In this document: in pieces, positions 1 to 9,939 of the stretch
Layout: each line of letters begins with the position of its first letter
Position numbering within the stretch: position 1 is the stretch's first letter
Assembly (NCBI GenBank): GCA_002224055.1
Contig: AZLU01000161.1
Coordinates: forward strand, 60,219 to 96,238
Reading direction: 5' to 3'
DNA from: Pezizomycotina sp. ARF18
Lineage: Eukaryota > Ascomycota
DNA: 36,020 nucleotides
The notes under the pieces: model-generated
The model's database searches: none
What the model was told of the DNA's origin: nothing
Seen by the model: the letters and a program-made list of their open reading frames with translations, nothing else
Made by a program: the position numbers and the translations under genes

Positions 1-500
1 TTCCTGTATGATAATGAAATATCCCGTAAAATGTCCAGTTACTTCGAAACAATAGAACTGGTTTTTGGAAACGCCGAAGTTTCGAACTATAAAAATCCTT
101 GAATGCTTAATATGTATGTACTTCGAGCTGTCTTGAAAAATAGCGACTGAGAAATCTAGTCACGTTTGCGCAATTAAACCTCGTCATGATAATACGTCGG
201 TGATCAGTGAACCTCGAGCCTTGCAACTAAATGATTTTTTTGGGCATCACAGTTACACACATTGTGGAACGAATATTATTAACCTAGCCTACTAGTATAC
301 GAGCATCGCGTACTACGTACGGCTAGAAAGAAGATAGACGCCCTTAGAAATATTACATTGTTACGAAAGCATTGTATAGCGTTGCGCATCAAATTAGTGA
401 TCGAAGTTAAAAGGATCTGTCATTCGTCGTAAAATAGTTCATATAAAGAGCAATTGAGCCTCCCCAGCGCTCAATCTTCAACAAATCTTCCAATCTCAAG
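1..500. other. Left-edge spacer, no gene seen
   Basis: No coding stretch, RNA gene or repeat could be supported here. The sequence is AT-rich with stops in all frames. From about 505 to 790 on the plus strand there are coding-like but frame-broken stretches (acidic, Glu/Val-rich, then Arg/Ala-rich) that may be upstream exons of the BTB locus that follows. I could not build a consistent model from them. Confidence 0.4.
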
Positions 501-812
501 ACGAGTGCAACAAGAGGTTGAGGTTGTTGAACTCGAACTTACAGAAGGAACTCTTTTCTAACTAGGTCGAGAAGAAGTCGAAAGAACGCCCCAGAATTGA
601 GCTATCCTTCAATAGTATACCCCCACAACAAGCTGCTCGCAATGCGAGGGCCAGACTAGAGAGAATCGCGACGTACGACGAAAAGAGCCAGTCCGGCGTC
701 ACCCAGCAAGCACGCTGTCGATCGTGGCTGAAAAGGAAAAACTCATCCGCCAATGTCAAGGCGTCGAATCACGGAGGAAACTCTCAGGTACTACGGCGTC
801 TCATTGTTATTT

Positions 813-832
813 AAAAAAAAAAAAAAAAAAAA
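813..832. repeat. A20 homopolymer
   Basis: Twenty consecutive A. It lies just 5' of the BTB-domain remnant. It is one of six homopolymer runs of 20-26 bases in the window and the only one that is A on the plus strand. Confidence 0.95.
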
Positions 833-869
833 CGTTCTTTCAAACTTCCCTCGCGATAACACAAGTCTC

Positions 870-1209
870 GGCGAAGTTAATTGTGCATTTGTAGATCCTA
901 TTCAGCGGAGAATATCCGACGTCGTCATCACTAACGGCGATCGGAGGAGAACAGCAAAGTTTCAAAGCTCACAAGTGCATCCTGCGGCGAAGTCAAATTT
1001 CTTTGCGAATCTGTTCTTCGGAGGCTCGTGCGCATGCGCTCGCCACGTGCATGGAGAAGAGTCCGCATCGATTCGAAGTGGGAATCCGAGGTTGTCGAGA
1101 AGGTGCTTAATTACATCTATACTGGTCATACGAGCCGTCGGATCATATCGATACCGCCCACCTTCGTGAGGCGGCAGCGTACTTTGGTCTCGAGAGTTTC
1201 GCTCTATGA
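870..1209 (+). pseudogene. BTB/POZ domain protein, frameshifted
   Basis: The three plus frames together give a BTB/POZ fold in order: SDVVITNGDRR (first strand and 'DVV' motif), FKAHKCILRR (the 'F.vHk.iL' core), SNFFANLFFGG, then KWESEVVEKVLNYIYTGH (the 'v..lL.YiYtG.Y' helix) and DHIDTAHLREAAAYFGLESF before a TGA. BTB domains mediate dimerisation and often recruit substrates to Cullin-3 ligases; short fungal BTB-only proteins are common and of unknown role. At least three frame changes separate the blocks, and no clean start is visible. Some could be lost homopolymer bases as elsewhere in the window, but an insert-like stretch around 1020-1060 argues for real decay. The family call is firm; whether it is functional is not. 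Confidence 0.6.
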
Positions 1210-1314
1210 ACAATCGGCAACTCGTGGTTGATTCTCAAGATATTCATAATGGAGGATTAGATACCGGTATTAATACATGCACCTAAGGTGATATTTTACT
1301 TTAATTTAATTCCA

Positions 1315-2743
1315 TTATGAATTATATACAAAGTGAAATGATTGTACGTCTTCAAACGTGTTCATGAACTCATCTGAAATCTCGATTTGGTCACTCGGTG
1401 CCCGAAAAGATTCAACGTCTCGCTTCTGACCTTCGTGCACCACCACCAAGCCTCTTCCGCTGCTATTGTCATTATTTGCCTCTTGCTCGCCTTGCTCCAG
1501 ATCTTTCAAGATGCCTGAATCTTTGTCATCCTCCACGGCGCGACGTGTACCATCGTCAACCACCGCAGTCGCAGCTGTTGTTGTTTCGTGTCGGTTTTAG
1601 CCAGCGCGTTGAGAATTGCGAAAGCTGGAACCAGTTTCTCTACCTCTAGGAACGCCAGAGTTTCGTTCACCGTTCGGGTCAACCCTAGACGGTTGCGATC
1701 GCGACTTCCTGCTGCGGTATAAGTCCCCATACTCGTGCCACCGCTCGATCTCGTTCGCTTGAAGAGTCCATCGACGCCGAAGGAGATTTTGACATCCTGA
1801 GATCTCCTCCCCGGCGTAAAGGCAGCGTAAATAGCACTTTAATAGCCGGAGCGACGCCACCACAAGCGCGAGCACGATCTCCAGGCAGGCCCATATTGAT
1901 TGCTTACTGAATAGCCACGTGAAGTCCGGATCGTGCATCATCTCTACGACCGCCAGAACTCGGAGTATGCTCATGATGGAAACTAAGCCGCCAATACTGA
2001 ATAAGCCGACTACATCAGCTTCTCCTGTAGTTTCAGCGAAAGCTTGAACACGATCGGTATAGGCAGCGCGAGGATAGAGAAGTCGGCTAAAATATTCCAA
2101 CAGCCCTGCAAAATAAATGCAAGTGATCGATTTATGCACTTCGCATCCGCGAGGTGATTCCAAAAATCCCGAGGCTCGCATTCTAGCGGAAGCACGAGTA
2201 TACTACTTATTGACATCCCGTAACGTGTAATCCAACGATCCAAACCGCGACGTGGTACTTCTTGTTCGGGTACAAGCAGTAGTAGAAAACTAGTAGCGTG
2301 ATCTTAACGCACTACAACGTGAAAGTGAAGATCATGCCCGTTATTATGGTCTATATCCAGGACGCTCGCATACCGGAAATCGATACCGTGTATACGTGCC
2401 TTGCATCGTAGCCGTAGGTATTCGCTGCGACAGATGAACCGAGGGACGCTAAAACGAATACTAAGGTGAAGATCGCGACCCAGTCTTCTAATCGTAGGAT
2501 TTTCGGTCTGATGTATAATCGTACATAGCACCTTAGGAGGACAACGACTAGCGAGAGGACCATCATGACGGCGTAGAAGGCGTTCATGCTGGTTATTCTT
2601 GTATTCCGAGGTAGTGGTTGGAGGACGGCGTTGATAACTTCGAGAGTAGCGACAACGCCGTTGGGGTTCGGTGGCAGGATAGCGAATAGAGTAGCGTTTG
2701 CGACTGATGGGAGGGATATGAGGTGCGGTATTAGCTCCAGCAT
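1315..2743 (-). pseudogene. PTH11-like rhodopsin-domain membrane protein, with stops and frameshifts
   Basis: The reading starts at an ATG at 2743, which I preferred to the upstream in-frame ATG because it directly precedes the family's extracellular N-terminus. A first helix (AFYAVMMVLSLVVVLLRCYV) is followed by RLYIRPKILRLEDWVAIFTL, matching the R.Y.R......W.D....... signature of the fungal rhodopsin/PTH11-like family. Later helices include CVKITLLVFYYCLYP, an LECEPRDFWNHLADAKCIN block (family 'C.P...fW....g.C'), and a last helix pair, then a hydrophilic C-terminal tail ending at 1315. Relatives act as cell-surface receptors or sensors. Two in-frame TAG codons occur at 2351-2353 and 2312-2314, where Gln (CAG) would fit, besides several single-base frame changes (near 2225, 2012, 1850, 1690, 1580). 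The TAGs cannot be explained by missing bases, so this is probably a pseudogene, possibly marked by RIP-type C-to-T change. Confidence 0.65.
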
Positions 2744-3350
2744 CGTCAGGTTCGGACAGTTTGCTACGGTCGAGATCACGTATCCTAACCCAATAGCGTC
2801 ATTTTCGATAATGTGGCGTTCGATGCCATCTTGTATGCAATGAAGACGACTGTGAACTTTACAGCGTTTGCAGAGAAGCATCGAGTACTGGAACTCCGGT
2901 GAGGGAACGGACTTCCAGCAGCGACGAGGTTTAAAAGCTGAACGTTGTGCAACCTTGGGGAATTGTGAAACCCATAGCATATATACTCCCCTCTCGGTGT
3001 ACCCGAGGACTTGCGATTTACCCCACATGTGAGCAGAGATTTTCATGGATTTCGTTGCAAGCTCGGAAGGTCATTAAAACTTCTCTACTTTTGACCGTTT
3101 CTGTTGGGGAGATCGCCATTGTGCTGGACGCAAGCTCGCTACCAAGTCGCTCCTGTGCTTGTGTTTTTTGATTGATGAAACTTGGCCACCCAATCAAGTT
3201 TGAGACCCACCTCTCATAACAGGATGAAGATGGAATCGATGTGAGTATGAATTAGCTAAACATACCGCGATCTGCTAGTGTTCCAATTGTTGAAGGAAGG
3301 TTTACGAGTATTGAGGAGAGCTTATATTGAGCCGTTTCGCTTTGAAATTA
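2744..3350. other. Spacer between receptor remnant and hypothetical ORF
   Basis: The open frame of the PTH11-like locus extends upstream to 3046 on the minus strand, but its residues there resemble no family and are probably 5' leader. Nothing else is recognisable. Confidence 0.3.
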
Positions 3351-3788
3351 CTACTCTACTGAACGGAAGCGATAGCTGTCGATGGACCGCGTAAAAAGCA
3401 ATTCCGCGAAACGCCCGATGTTCACCTTTGGAAGAATCCAAATTCCAATAGTTGTCAAGAAAAAGATATAGGAGACATCGGGGATTTGTTCGATGATTCG
3501 CGTTTTCTCCGTGAAGAACGGATATATTCCATCAGGACACTTGTAGAGACGGCCTTTGTTAATAGCGTCTGCAACTTTCAACGGAAGGGGATGAATTAAG
3601 ACCTGAAGGACTGCTGATCGCTGGTTTAAGGTTCTCCGAACTGCTTCTGAATTTGGCTGGCAATGTGTCGCGCCGGAAAGTTCCGTTGGCAACAATCGGT
3701 CTTCTGCGAAGGCACTCCGCGAACAAACTGCGTCTATAAGCGTCTCCCTCTCAACAATGGTAATTACTACGCTGGCTGTTGAAAGCAA
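3351..3788 (-). CDS. Hypothetical protein, 145 residues
   Basis: An uninterrupted minus-strand frame of 145 codons with an ATG start. The second half has protein-like composition, with VLIHPLPLKVADAINKGRLY, then YKCPDGIYPFF and a hydrophobic segment (VSYIFFLTTIGIWILPKVNI) that could be a membrane helix. I recognise no family. It may be the 3' part of a larger broken gene, since no neighbouring exon is obvious. The promoter-like TATATAAA further upstream (4173-4180) serves the Cys-rich piece rather than this ORF. It could be spurious. Confidence 0.3.
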   Translation of the reverse strand: MLSTASVVITIVERETLIDAVCSRSAFAEDRLLPTELSGATHCQPNSEAVRRTLNQRSAVLQVLIHPLPLKVADAINKGRLYKCPDGIYPFFTEKTRIIEQIPDVSYIFFLTTIGIWILPKVNIGRFAELLFTRSIDSYRFRSVE

Positions 3789-3927
3789 GTCTCTATGATA
3801 TCACAACCCCAGGTATTTCTCGGGTTAGGACAACGCGATTATTTACTAAATATTATCTATATTACATTATTATCTTTTGCCATATTTCTACCCTGCTGTG
3901 CTTTTATCCCAGGGAAGGACGCTACTA

Positions 3928-4098
3928 CTACTCCGAATATCCCTGCGACGACGTCTTACTGCAGTTACCCTTCGCGCCCTTCTCGTAGCCTGACTTACAC
4001 GAACACTGGTTGCTGTCAGAATCAAACTCAGAGTTCTGGCATTTGCAGACACAGGTACTATTGTCGTAGTGTGATGCAGTCGCTATGAAAAGCAACTA
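3928..4098 (-). CDS. Small secreted-like Cys-rich piece, no ATG
   Basis: A minus-strand frame ending in TAG at 3928-3930 reads a hydrophobic start (LLFIATA) followed by NSTCVCKCQNSEFDSDSNQC, then CSCKSGYEKGAKGNC. The C-x-C-x-C and C-x-C-K pattern and Asp/Asn-rich loops resemble the EGF-like repeats of the gene next to it (4208-5653). There is no ATG in frame; the region before LLFIATA contains ATA/GTG codons. A TATATAAA on the same strand about 75 bases upstream (4173-4180) suggests a separate promoter, so this may be a short secreted paralogue, or a detached terminal fragment of the neighbour. The coding content is convincing; the gene boundaries are not. Confidence 0.4.
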
Positions 4099-4172
4099 CC
4101 ACTATGATGGATGAAGAATGGAATGAATCTAGTCTGCTAAACTAAGAACTAGCTAGGTGGGAGAAGGTCCCC

Positions 4173-4180
4173 TTTATATA
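4173..4180 (-). promoter_or_regulatory. TATA box for the small Cys-rich piece
   Basis: TATATAAA followed by GGGGACC on the minus strand, about 75-80 bases before the hydrophobic start of the Cys-rich reading frame. The match to a fungal TATA element is seen directly; its use is inferred from position. Confidence 0.45.
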
Positions 4181-4207
4181 AACGACCGTCATTTTGGGTG
4201 TGGCACT

Positions 4208-5653
4208 CTACACGACGACACTACCCGAAGCGTAAGCGTCGGACGGGCAGTTAGGCTTGCTAGAGTACGAATGAGTATCCTGGCCGTTGCCATAGGACGA
4301 ATGACCGCCGCGGGAGTATCCACTTGAGCCCTGGCCCTTTTTGAAGGAACAGTCGCTGGAAGCAGACGTGGAGGATTGATTGTTGTAGTTATCGCCGGTG
4401 GGCTTGCCGTTGTTATAGTTGTCGACGTTGTGTCCATGACCAGGCGCGCTTGAATAGTCTTTGGATCCCGAGTAGGAGCTCGTGTCGCTCTCAGTATTGG
4501 GGATATAATGGCCGCCCTTGCCTTTGCCCTTGCCGTTATGCCCTTTGCTATAGTTATCCTTCACATCGGGAGACGGTCCGGAGTTATCCATAGTGCTGCT
4601 ATTGCTGCTATCGTGCTGTCATTGCTATCCCTAACATCGGCGCCGCTCTTATCGGCGATGGTAGTCGAGGTACATGTTGCTCCGTTGTCCCTGCTGAAGT
4701 AGCCGTCTTACACCTACATTGGTTGTTCGTTGCGTCTAGCTCTTGGCCGGCATCATCGCACGTTGGGATAGAAGTGCAGGTGGCGCCACTGTCAGACGAA
4801 ATAAATCGTCATTGCATTTGCACCGGTTGTTTCCGCTGTCTAGTTCCCGACCGTCGCAGGCCGGGATTGCAGCACAGGTTGCGCCATTATCAGATGAAAC
4901 AAATCCGTCTTTGCAGGAACATACGTTATTTTCGCCGTCGAGCTGTTGTCCGTTGCCATCGCATGTCGGGATAGTGGTACAGGTCGATCCGGTAGCTTTG
5001 AAATTATCCTGACACACGCAAGCGTGATTGACGGTGTCGAGCTTCTGCCCGTGCCGTCACATGCGGGGATAGCGGTATATGTGGCCGCGTTATCATTGGT
5101 GAAGTAATTATCGAGCATTTACAGTTATGAACACTGTCGAGTTTCTGCCCGGTTCTGTCGCACGTAGGAACGGGAGCGCAAGTCGTGCCATTGCCAAAAA
5201 TTCGCGCACACTTGCATTTATTAGTCCCGCTGTCAAGTTCCTGTCCGGTTTCGTCGCACGTAGAATAGGTACGCACGTGGTAACACCGTCGCCGGTGAAA
5301 CCGGTAGCGCAAACGCAATTTTGCATGTTAGTGAGCGGATTAGGCCTATTAGGCACGGCATTGGCCAACGGGCAACCGCAGAGGCCCGTGATTGGATCCT
5401 TAGTGAGGGCGCTTGCTTATATTCGTCACCCAGACGCACATCTGGCCGCAACCCAAACGGCATTCCGACTGGGTCGAGTGAGGGTGACGTCCCACCACGG
5501 ATCGTTACACTTGCAGTCGCCGTGGTCTTGTTGGCCTATCTGAGGATCCGGGGAGGCGCCAGATCCGCAGATATCCTCTCCGTTAGGTGGGCGGGCATGG
5601 CTGTGAGGATGCCGCGAGGAGTGCGACGAGCAAGGATATCTTGGAGGCTTTAT
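4208..5653 (-). CDS. Secreted protein with tandem EGF-like Cys repeats and Gly/Ser/Asn-rich tail (frameshifted)
   Basis: The N-terminus reads KASKISLLVALLAASSQ, a signal peptide that begins with Met if one G is restored in AATAAAGCC at about 5652. A short segment GEDICGSGASPDPQ follows, then CKCNDPWWDVT and NCVCATGFTGDGVTTC. Next come about six tandem units of roughly 33-35 residues, each built as C-D-x2-G-Q-E-L-D-x3-N-x-C-x-C-K-D-G-F-x-S-x-D-N-G-A-T-C; examples are TCDETGQELDSGTNKCKC and ACDGRELDSGNNRCKC. These resemble EGF-like or calcium-binding loop repeats. The last part is a low-complexity Lys/Gly/Ser/Tyr/Asn-rich tail with YNNGKPTGDNYNNQ. Single-base frame changes occur in almost every repeat. 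The protein is expected to be extracellular or wall-bound; no function can be assigned. Confidence 0.6.
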
Positions 5654-5864
5654 TCTTTTAAGAGTACGATATATTACTGGCCAAACGAGTGTAGTTATGA
5701 AAAAAAAAATACCCGTTGTATAAGAGAATGGGCGAATGTATGAAGAAAATTCGGTCTGGAAAGAGTGTGGTAGGTTAGTAACTCATGCAAAGCAGTTACT
5801 ACCAGTTGAACCAGAGAATGACCCAAGGTGTTCACCGAAAGAAACGGTAAGGAGGATATAACCT

Positions 5865-5872
5865 ATTATATA
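5865..5872 (-). promoter_or_regulatory. TATA box of the EGF-repeat gene
   Basis: The minus strand reads GCTATATAATAGG here, about 210 bases before the signal-peptide start. It is the best TATA element upstream of this gene. The leader in between has no other feature. Confidence 0.4.
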
Positions 5873-5879
5873 GCCTCTA

Positions 5880-6630
5880 TAAGAACGTAAACAAAAGCTC
5901 GCGTTGTCATTCTTCCACCAGGGACTCAAACGTGGCGCTTTCGTCTCTACCGAGAACTCTAAAAACCGTATTGTTCTTTTTGCGGGCTACTATAGCTTGC
6001 AAAGAAGAGCTCCGCTGCTCCGACGATCTCCCGCCAATGGTTAGAAAATGACTTCCGACTCGAACTAAACCAGACCTAGATCAATTATCCAGGGTCCCGG
6101 AATTAGAAACCCCTTTTCGCGCTGCTCATATAGGAATCAGCATCCGAACATACGGTTTTCGGCATCGAATTTCCACTTTTCTATTTCTTCACGACAATTT
6201 GGTGGTCGATTGGCTGAAGAATCGCTAAAGTTCGGCAGGGTGCCCTAATCGAAATTAGCGATTCAGATTCTGCCTGCATTTGCGTTAGCGTCCGCCACCG
6301 TATCAGACCTAAAAGTCCTGAGATGGTTTTATACAATATGAGTTTATAAATGATGCCCATGAGCCGGCGGATTATCTCGAACTCTCGTCTAACTGCAAGA
6401 ACGCAAAGACGTATAGGAATTACGAAGAGCAGAAATCAGTCGGCCAATCGTTTGTATCTATAAGAACCGATTTAAAGTTAGACTTTGTAGCGTATGCATT
6501 AGCTATACTATTGACCTAATCCATAGCCTGTGCTTTTCTTCTTTTCCCATGAATACACGATACTAGTATTTAAACGCCCCAGAAAATATGAACAAATGAA
6601 GAAAGAACAATAAAACCTTGTAAAGCATCT
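5880..6630. other. Intergenic, no gene seen
   Basis: Stops in all frames and no recognisable element. It separates the divergently placed EGF-repeat gene from the convergent ORF/GNAT pair. Confidence 0.4.
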
Positions 6631-6633
6631 CCG

Positions 6634-6897
6634 ATGTTGGTAGTACAAGAAGAATTTGAAACAGCAATAAACGTTATCCAGTCCACGAACTTAAATATTC
6701 ATGAATCTTCAAAGCTTCGCCTTGAGTTTGCGACCAGAGTTGCTGTCGCCATTACTAGCAAAAGCCTCCAGATCGGCGACATCAACACCAAACTCGAAGC
6801 TCTGGCAGTAATTGGTGCACCCCAACCTCTCCATGATCCTTCCGATCCTTTATTGCCCTTCATGATCTCCCAGTGCCATAGATACCGTTCTTCCTGA
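6634..6897 (+). CDS. Hypothetical ORF, 87 residues
   Basis: A plus-strand ORF with ATG start and amphipathic composition (LRLEFATRVAVAITSKSLQI). No family recognised. It converges on and overlaps the last 38 bases of the GNAT gene on the other strand. It could be a small real gene or the antisense of a 3' untranslated region; the composition slightly favours coding, but support is weak. Confidence 0.25.
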   Translation: MLVVQEEFETAINVIQSTNLNIHESSKLRLEFATRVAVAITSKSLQIGDINTKLEALAVIGAPQPLHDPSDPLLPFMISQCHRYRSS

Positions 6898-7748
6898 CTT
6901 CACCTCCGTAGCGAATGCAGCCACGCCTCATGATCTCGTACGTGAGCAACATCCGAACCCGCTGAGCCTGTGTTCCGGCTTGATAAAAAGGCTAATGCTA
7001 CTCCCGTCAGGCGACTCGTAGATCCAGGCGACCATTTCGCTACCGAAGAATATCGCAGCGTTCTCACACGCGTTAAGAAGGTAGCGCGAGCGCGGGTACT
7101 TGGCGAAGCTGTCAACGATGTCCGGGTCGGTGACGTAACCCCAAGTATAACCATGCGGAAGTTTCGGAGCGCCATTGTGGTCCATGTGTATCCGAGGTTC
7201 TTCAGCTGATATTCCGCTCGAACCACAAGATGAAGCGGTAGCAGGCGCCGTAGTCGTAGCTCTTCCAGTCGATGAACTCGAACTTCTTGAAGATCGCATG
7301 TAGATCTGCGGAATACTGGGGAAGATGATACTCTGCTTGGAGTAGTGGCCCCAGTTGTTCTCGTAGTCTTTGGGAATGGAGCGGCCGACGATTGTCATGA
7401 GCTTGTGGATGTACAGCGCGGCGAAAGTGATGTCGCCGTCGACAGTGCTCTTTTCTTCGAAAGTGCTGTAGAACGTAATCTGCTGCGTAGGGAGTTGTTG
7501 GATAGGTCGTAACAGGTACAGAAGAGAAACCGCTCGTCGAACTTGGTGTGGACTTGATGTCGATGGTCTCGGGAAAGTTTGCGAGGAAGACGCGCGTTAG
7601 GCTGCTTCTCGGCATGCTTTAAAAGGCGAAAGATAAGCAAGGAAGCCGGGAGATGCTGCTTGAGGATCGAGGTGAGCGCGGTAGGGACTGGTGAATGAAG
7701 AGGCCCGGAGCCTCCGTCAGGGTAGCGATCTTGGTCAGAGGATCCATC
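6860..7748 (-). CDS. GNAT-family N-acyltransferase, glycine N-acyltransferase-like (frameshifted)
   Basis: The start is ATG 7748 (MDPLTKIATLTEAPGLFIHQ). The order of blocks matches glycine N-acyltransferase-like proteins: an N-terminal domain with LTSILKQHLPASLLIFRLLK followed by ANFPETID, a middle segment with IDWKSYDYGACYRF, and a C-terminal GNAT domain with YVTDPDIVDSFAKYPRSRYL, then EMVAWIYESPDGSSISLF and LLTYEIMRRGCIRYGGE, where the family has the acetyl-CoA-binding helix. Such enzymes transfer an acyl group from CoA to an amino group. Total length near 300 residues fits the family. At least six frame changes are needed (near 7690, 7590, 7550, 7535, 7295 and 6955); most restore with one base in a short homopolymer, but one at about 7205 needs +1 or -2. 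The stop at 6860-6862 follows GIYGTGRS. The family call rests on block order and is moderate. Confidence 0.5.
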
Positions 7749-7759
7749 TTAGTTGACGA

Positions 7760-8830
7760 TATTGTTCGATAACTTTTTGAAGATTTATAAGGGATGGTTA
7801 AAAAGAATAATTTATTTGTTTGTGGTTTGTGGTAACAAAGTTGTTTCTTTTTAAAAATTTTTAGTTCAAACGAAAACGTGAGCGAAATGGATTTTAAGCC
7901 AAAATAAAGGTAAATCCAATTCAACCATACTGACTGGCCAGAATAGCTCGAGCTCTAAGAGACTCCTAAGGTCATCACACCAGTAATTCTAAGGAGATGT
8001 TAACTACATGCAGCAATAATCACTCTGGTTTTGTGGCGGCTATGATAGAGGCTTTAAAACTATTAATAAAACAATAAGAAGCTGCTAGAATTTCACAGAT
8101 TGATACTGTCTAATAAATCTTCTGATAGAGGGCTGCACGTTTTCGAACAATTTCAGCATTTGACTTGCAGAAAACATGCTCTGGGTCGATCTAGGGTATG
8201 TAACACTAGGAAATTGTTATAGGGTTGGGACAGGCACTTTTCGAGGAGTGCGTTTGTTTAGAATAAGTATAGATTTGGTTCATGAGCTGCGCTTGCCCGC
8301 CTTCACTCCGAGCTCTGAGTTTCAGAAATGCTCTGGTTACAATAATATGAGATTGTATCCATGGTCTACTGTAACTTGCTTTGTGTCCGGTTTGAAATCA
8401 CCGAATCAAACTACGCCAGGAAAGAGTTAGCGGGGGCTATTTTCAACTGATTTTAAATTTGTGCTGAGCTCAGATTGCCTGAGCCTGATAAGTGGCGGGA
8501 CCTCCAACAACTGTCGTAATGCAATGGAGCTGCACAGAGGCTTGGATCTTTCACTTGAAGCTACCAAGGTAGCTGCGGTTACCAATAGATATTTGGTTCT
8601 ACATGTATTCAACATGATCTTTATATATTGGCTTTGAATACCGCCAGAGTTTTATCCGTAATTTTTGCCCTGACTACGTTTTCTAACGAGACGCCTTGAA
8701 AGCTTTCTCTTTCAACCTTCGAGCATTAATTACCCGCATATCGACGTCCACAAACCTACCACCAGTCTCCCTTTGGATCACTCTCTCGATCTCACTCTAG
8801 GAATCTTTCGAAACAGCAAACCAGTCGCGA
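7760..8830. other. Intergenic, no gene seen
   Basis: AT-rich spacer. Short ORFs at 8176-8430 (+) and 8427-8615 (-) have no protein-like signature, and I do not support them as genes. Confidence 0.4.
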
Positions 8831-8832
8831 AG

Positions 8833-9935
8833 ATGCACGCCCGCTCAGGAGCTCGACCTTTTTCATGCTTATTGCAGCTTGTCCGCAAGCGGCGCACCGG
8901 TCTGTCCGAAGAACCTCTCCGACGGTCCGATCAGATGTAAGCGACCGAAAAACACGCTCGACAGTCCATTTGATGATCCGGAACCTCCCGGTACGATCCT
9001 TTCTGCTCAGGCCGTGAGAAAGGACTCTGTAACGCGTTGCCACTGTCAGGACACGAGACTGGTTCCTGGCTCATGCGCGGAAAACCCTTGTTTGCAGAGA
9101 ATCTGGTCACCGAAGCGGAAGAATATTGCGAACACATGGCTCAAGGAGGCTGCAGTTGTCTAGCTAACGCTAGCGAGGCAGACATGCACCGCGCGTTCAA
9201 ACAGAACCCGCAATTCCCGCACCCATTTTTTCAGCCCACAGAGAAGTACTCGGAGCTGTCGGCTATCCACAAGCAGCATCATCGCTGCATCAGCATCAAT
9301 CACTGCATCAGCACTGCAATTTCAGGAAAGTAGGAAATTCTATTACCTGGAGCGCTGGATGTCGCCGGCAATGAGCGACTTCTGCGAAGAGATGTAAATG
9401 CTTCATAAAGCTACGACCCAATTCCAGGGGCAGTGCTGATAAAGGTTTTATCCCCTCGCGCTGCGGTACCGTCGTAGAAACTTGGGGCATTATCGGCATC
9501 CGCTCACTGACCAAATCGTCGATCCAAATTCGATCTGCATCAGCCAAGATCAACATGGTGGTGGTGCCGCTGCCCTTGGTCAAGCGTACAGAAGTCGATT
9601 GCGGTGGAGGCCACGACACCAGCGACCAGTCCCTTAAAGACGCGCGGGCAGCCTGCAGCGCACATTGTCAGTGTACCGAACGCTCCCAGCAGGTTAGGGG
9701 GCAGACGGACAGAACATTGGTGGCGATTACGACTTGCAAATTCAACTCTGATACGGCCGTCTTCGATGCCATGGATTCCTATTATCGTTCCCATCCTACC
9801 ACCCGCGGAAACGAGCAATATGGAAAAACCGAATCTGGCGCGGTGACGTTCTGCGGCCAGGTTGCTAGTTGCGGATGCGGATGGGGGTTGTGCCTGGGTT
9901 TTTTGATTCGAGTGGTCGGGCGCCAGGTGATCTAG
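8833..9935 (+). CDS. Secreted eight-cysteine-module protein, paralogue of the 11.7 kb gene (frameshifted)
   Basis: From the ATG at 8833, a hydrophobic leader (FFMLIAACPQAA in one frame) precedes TRCHCQDTRLVPGSC and, one base shift later at an AAAA run near 9081, YCEHMAQGGCSCLANAS. This parallels HCEHPAGGGCGCLENAS in the gene at 11699-12844. A second module from about 9594 reads VDCGGGHDTSDQSLKDARAA then CSAHCQC, a distant Cys (TTCKFNSD) and FCGQVASCGC; the matching block in the other gene is VTCHHANAQGSKFLQQAAAR, CEANCHC, FCEDFAGCRC. So the two loci are homologous in at least two modules. The central stretch 9334-9554 has stops in all frames and no recognisable module, so the middle module is lost or very diverged. 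Expected to be extracellular; function unknown. It may be a pseudogene or may be broken only by sequencing errors. Confidence 0.55.
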
Positions 9936-9939
9936 GTTA

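Noticed and set aside
2586-2843. Plus-strand ORF opposite the receptor
   Set aside because: Shadow of the PTH11-like coding strand; no family signature.
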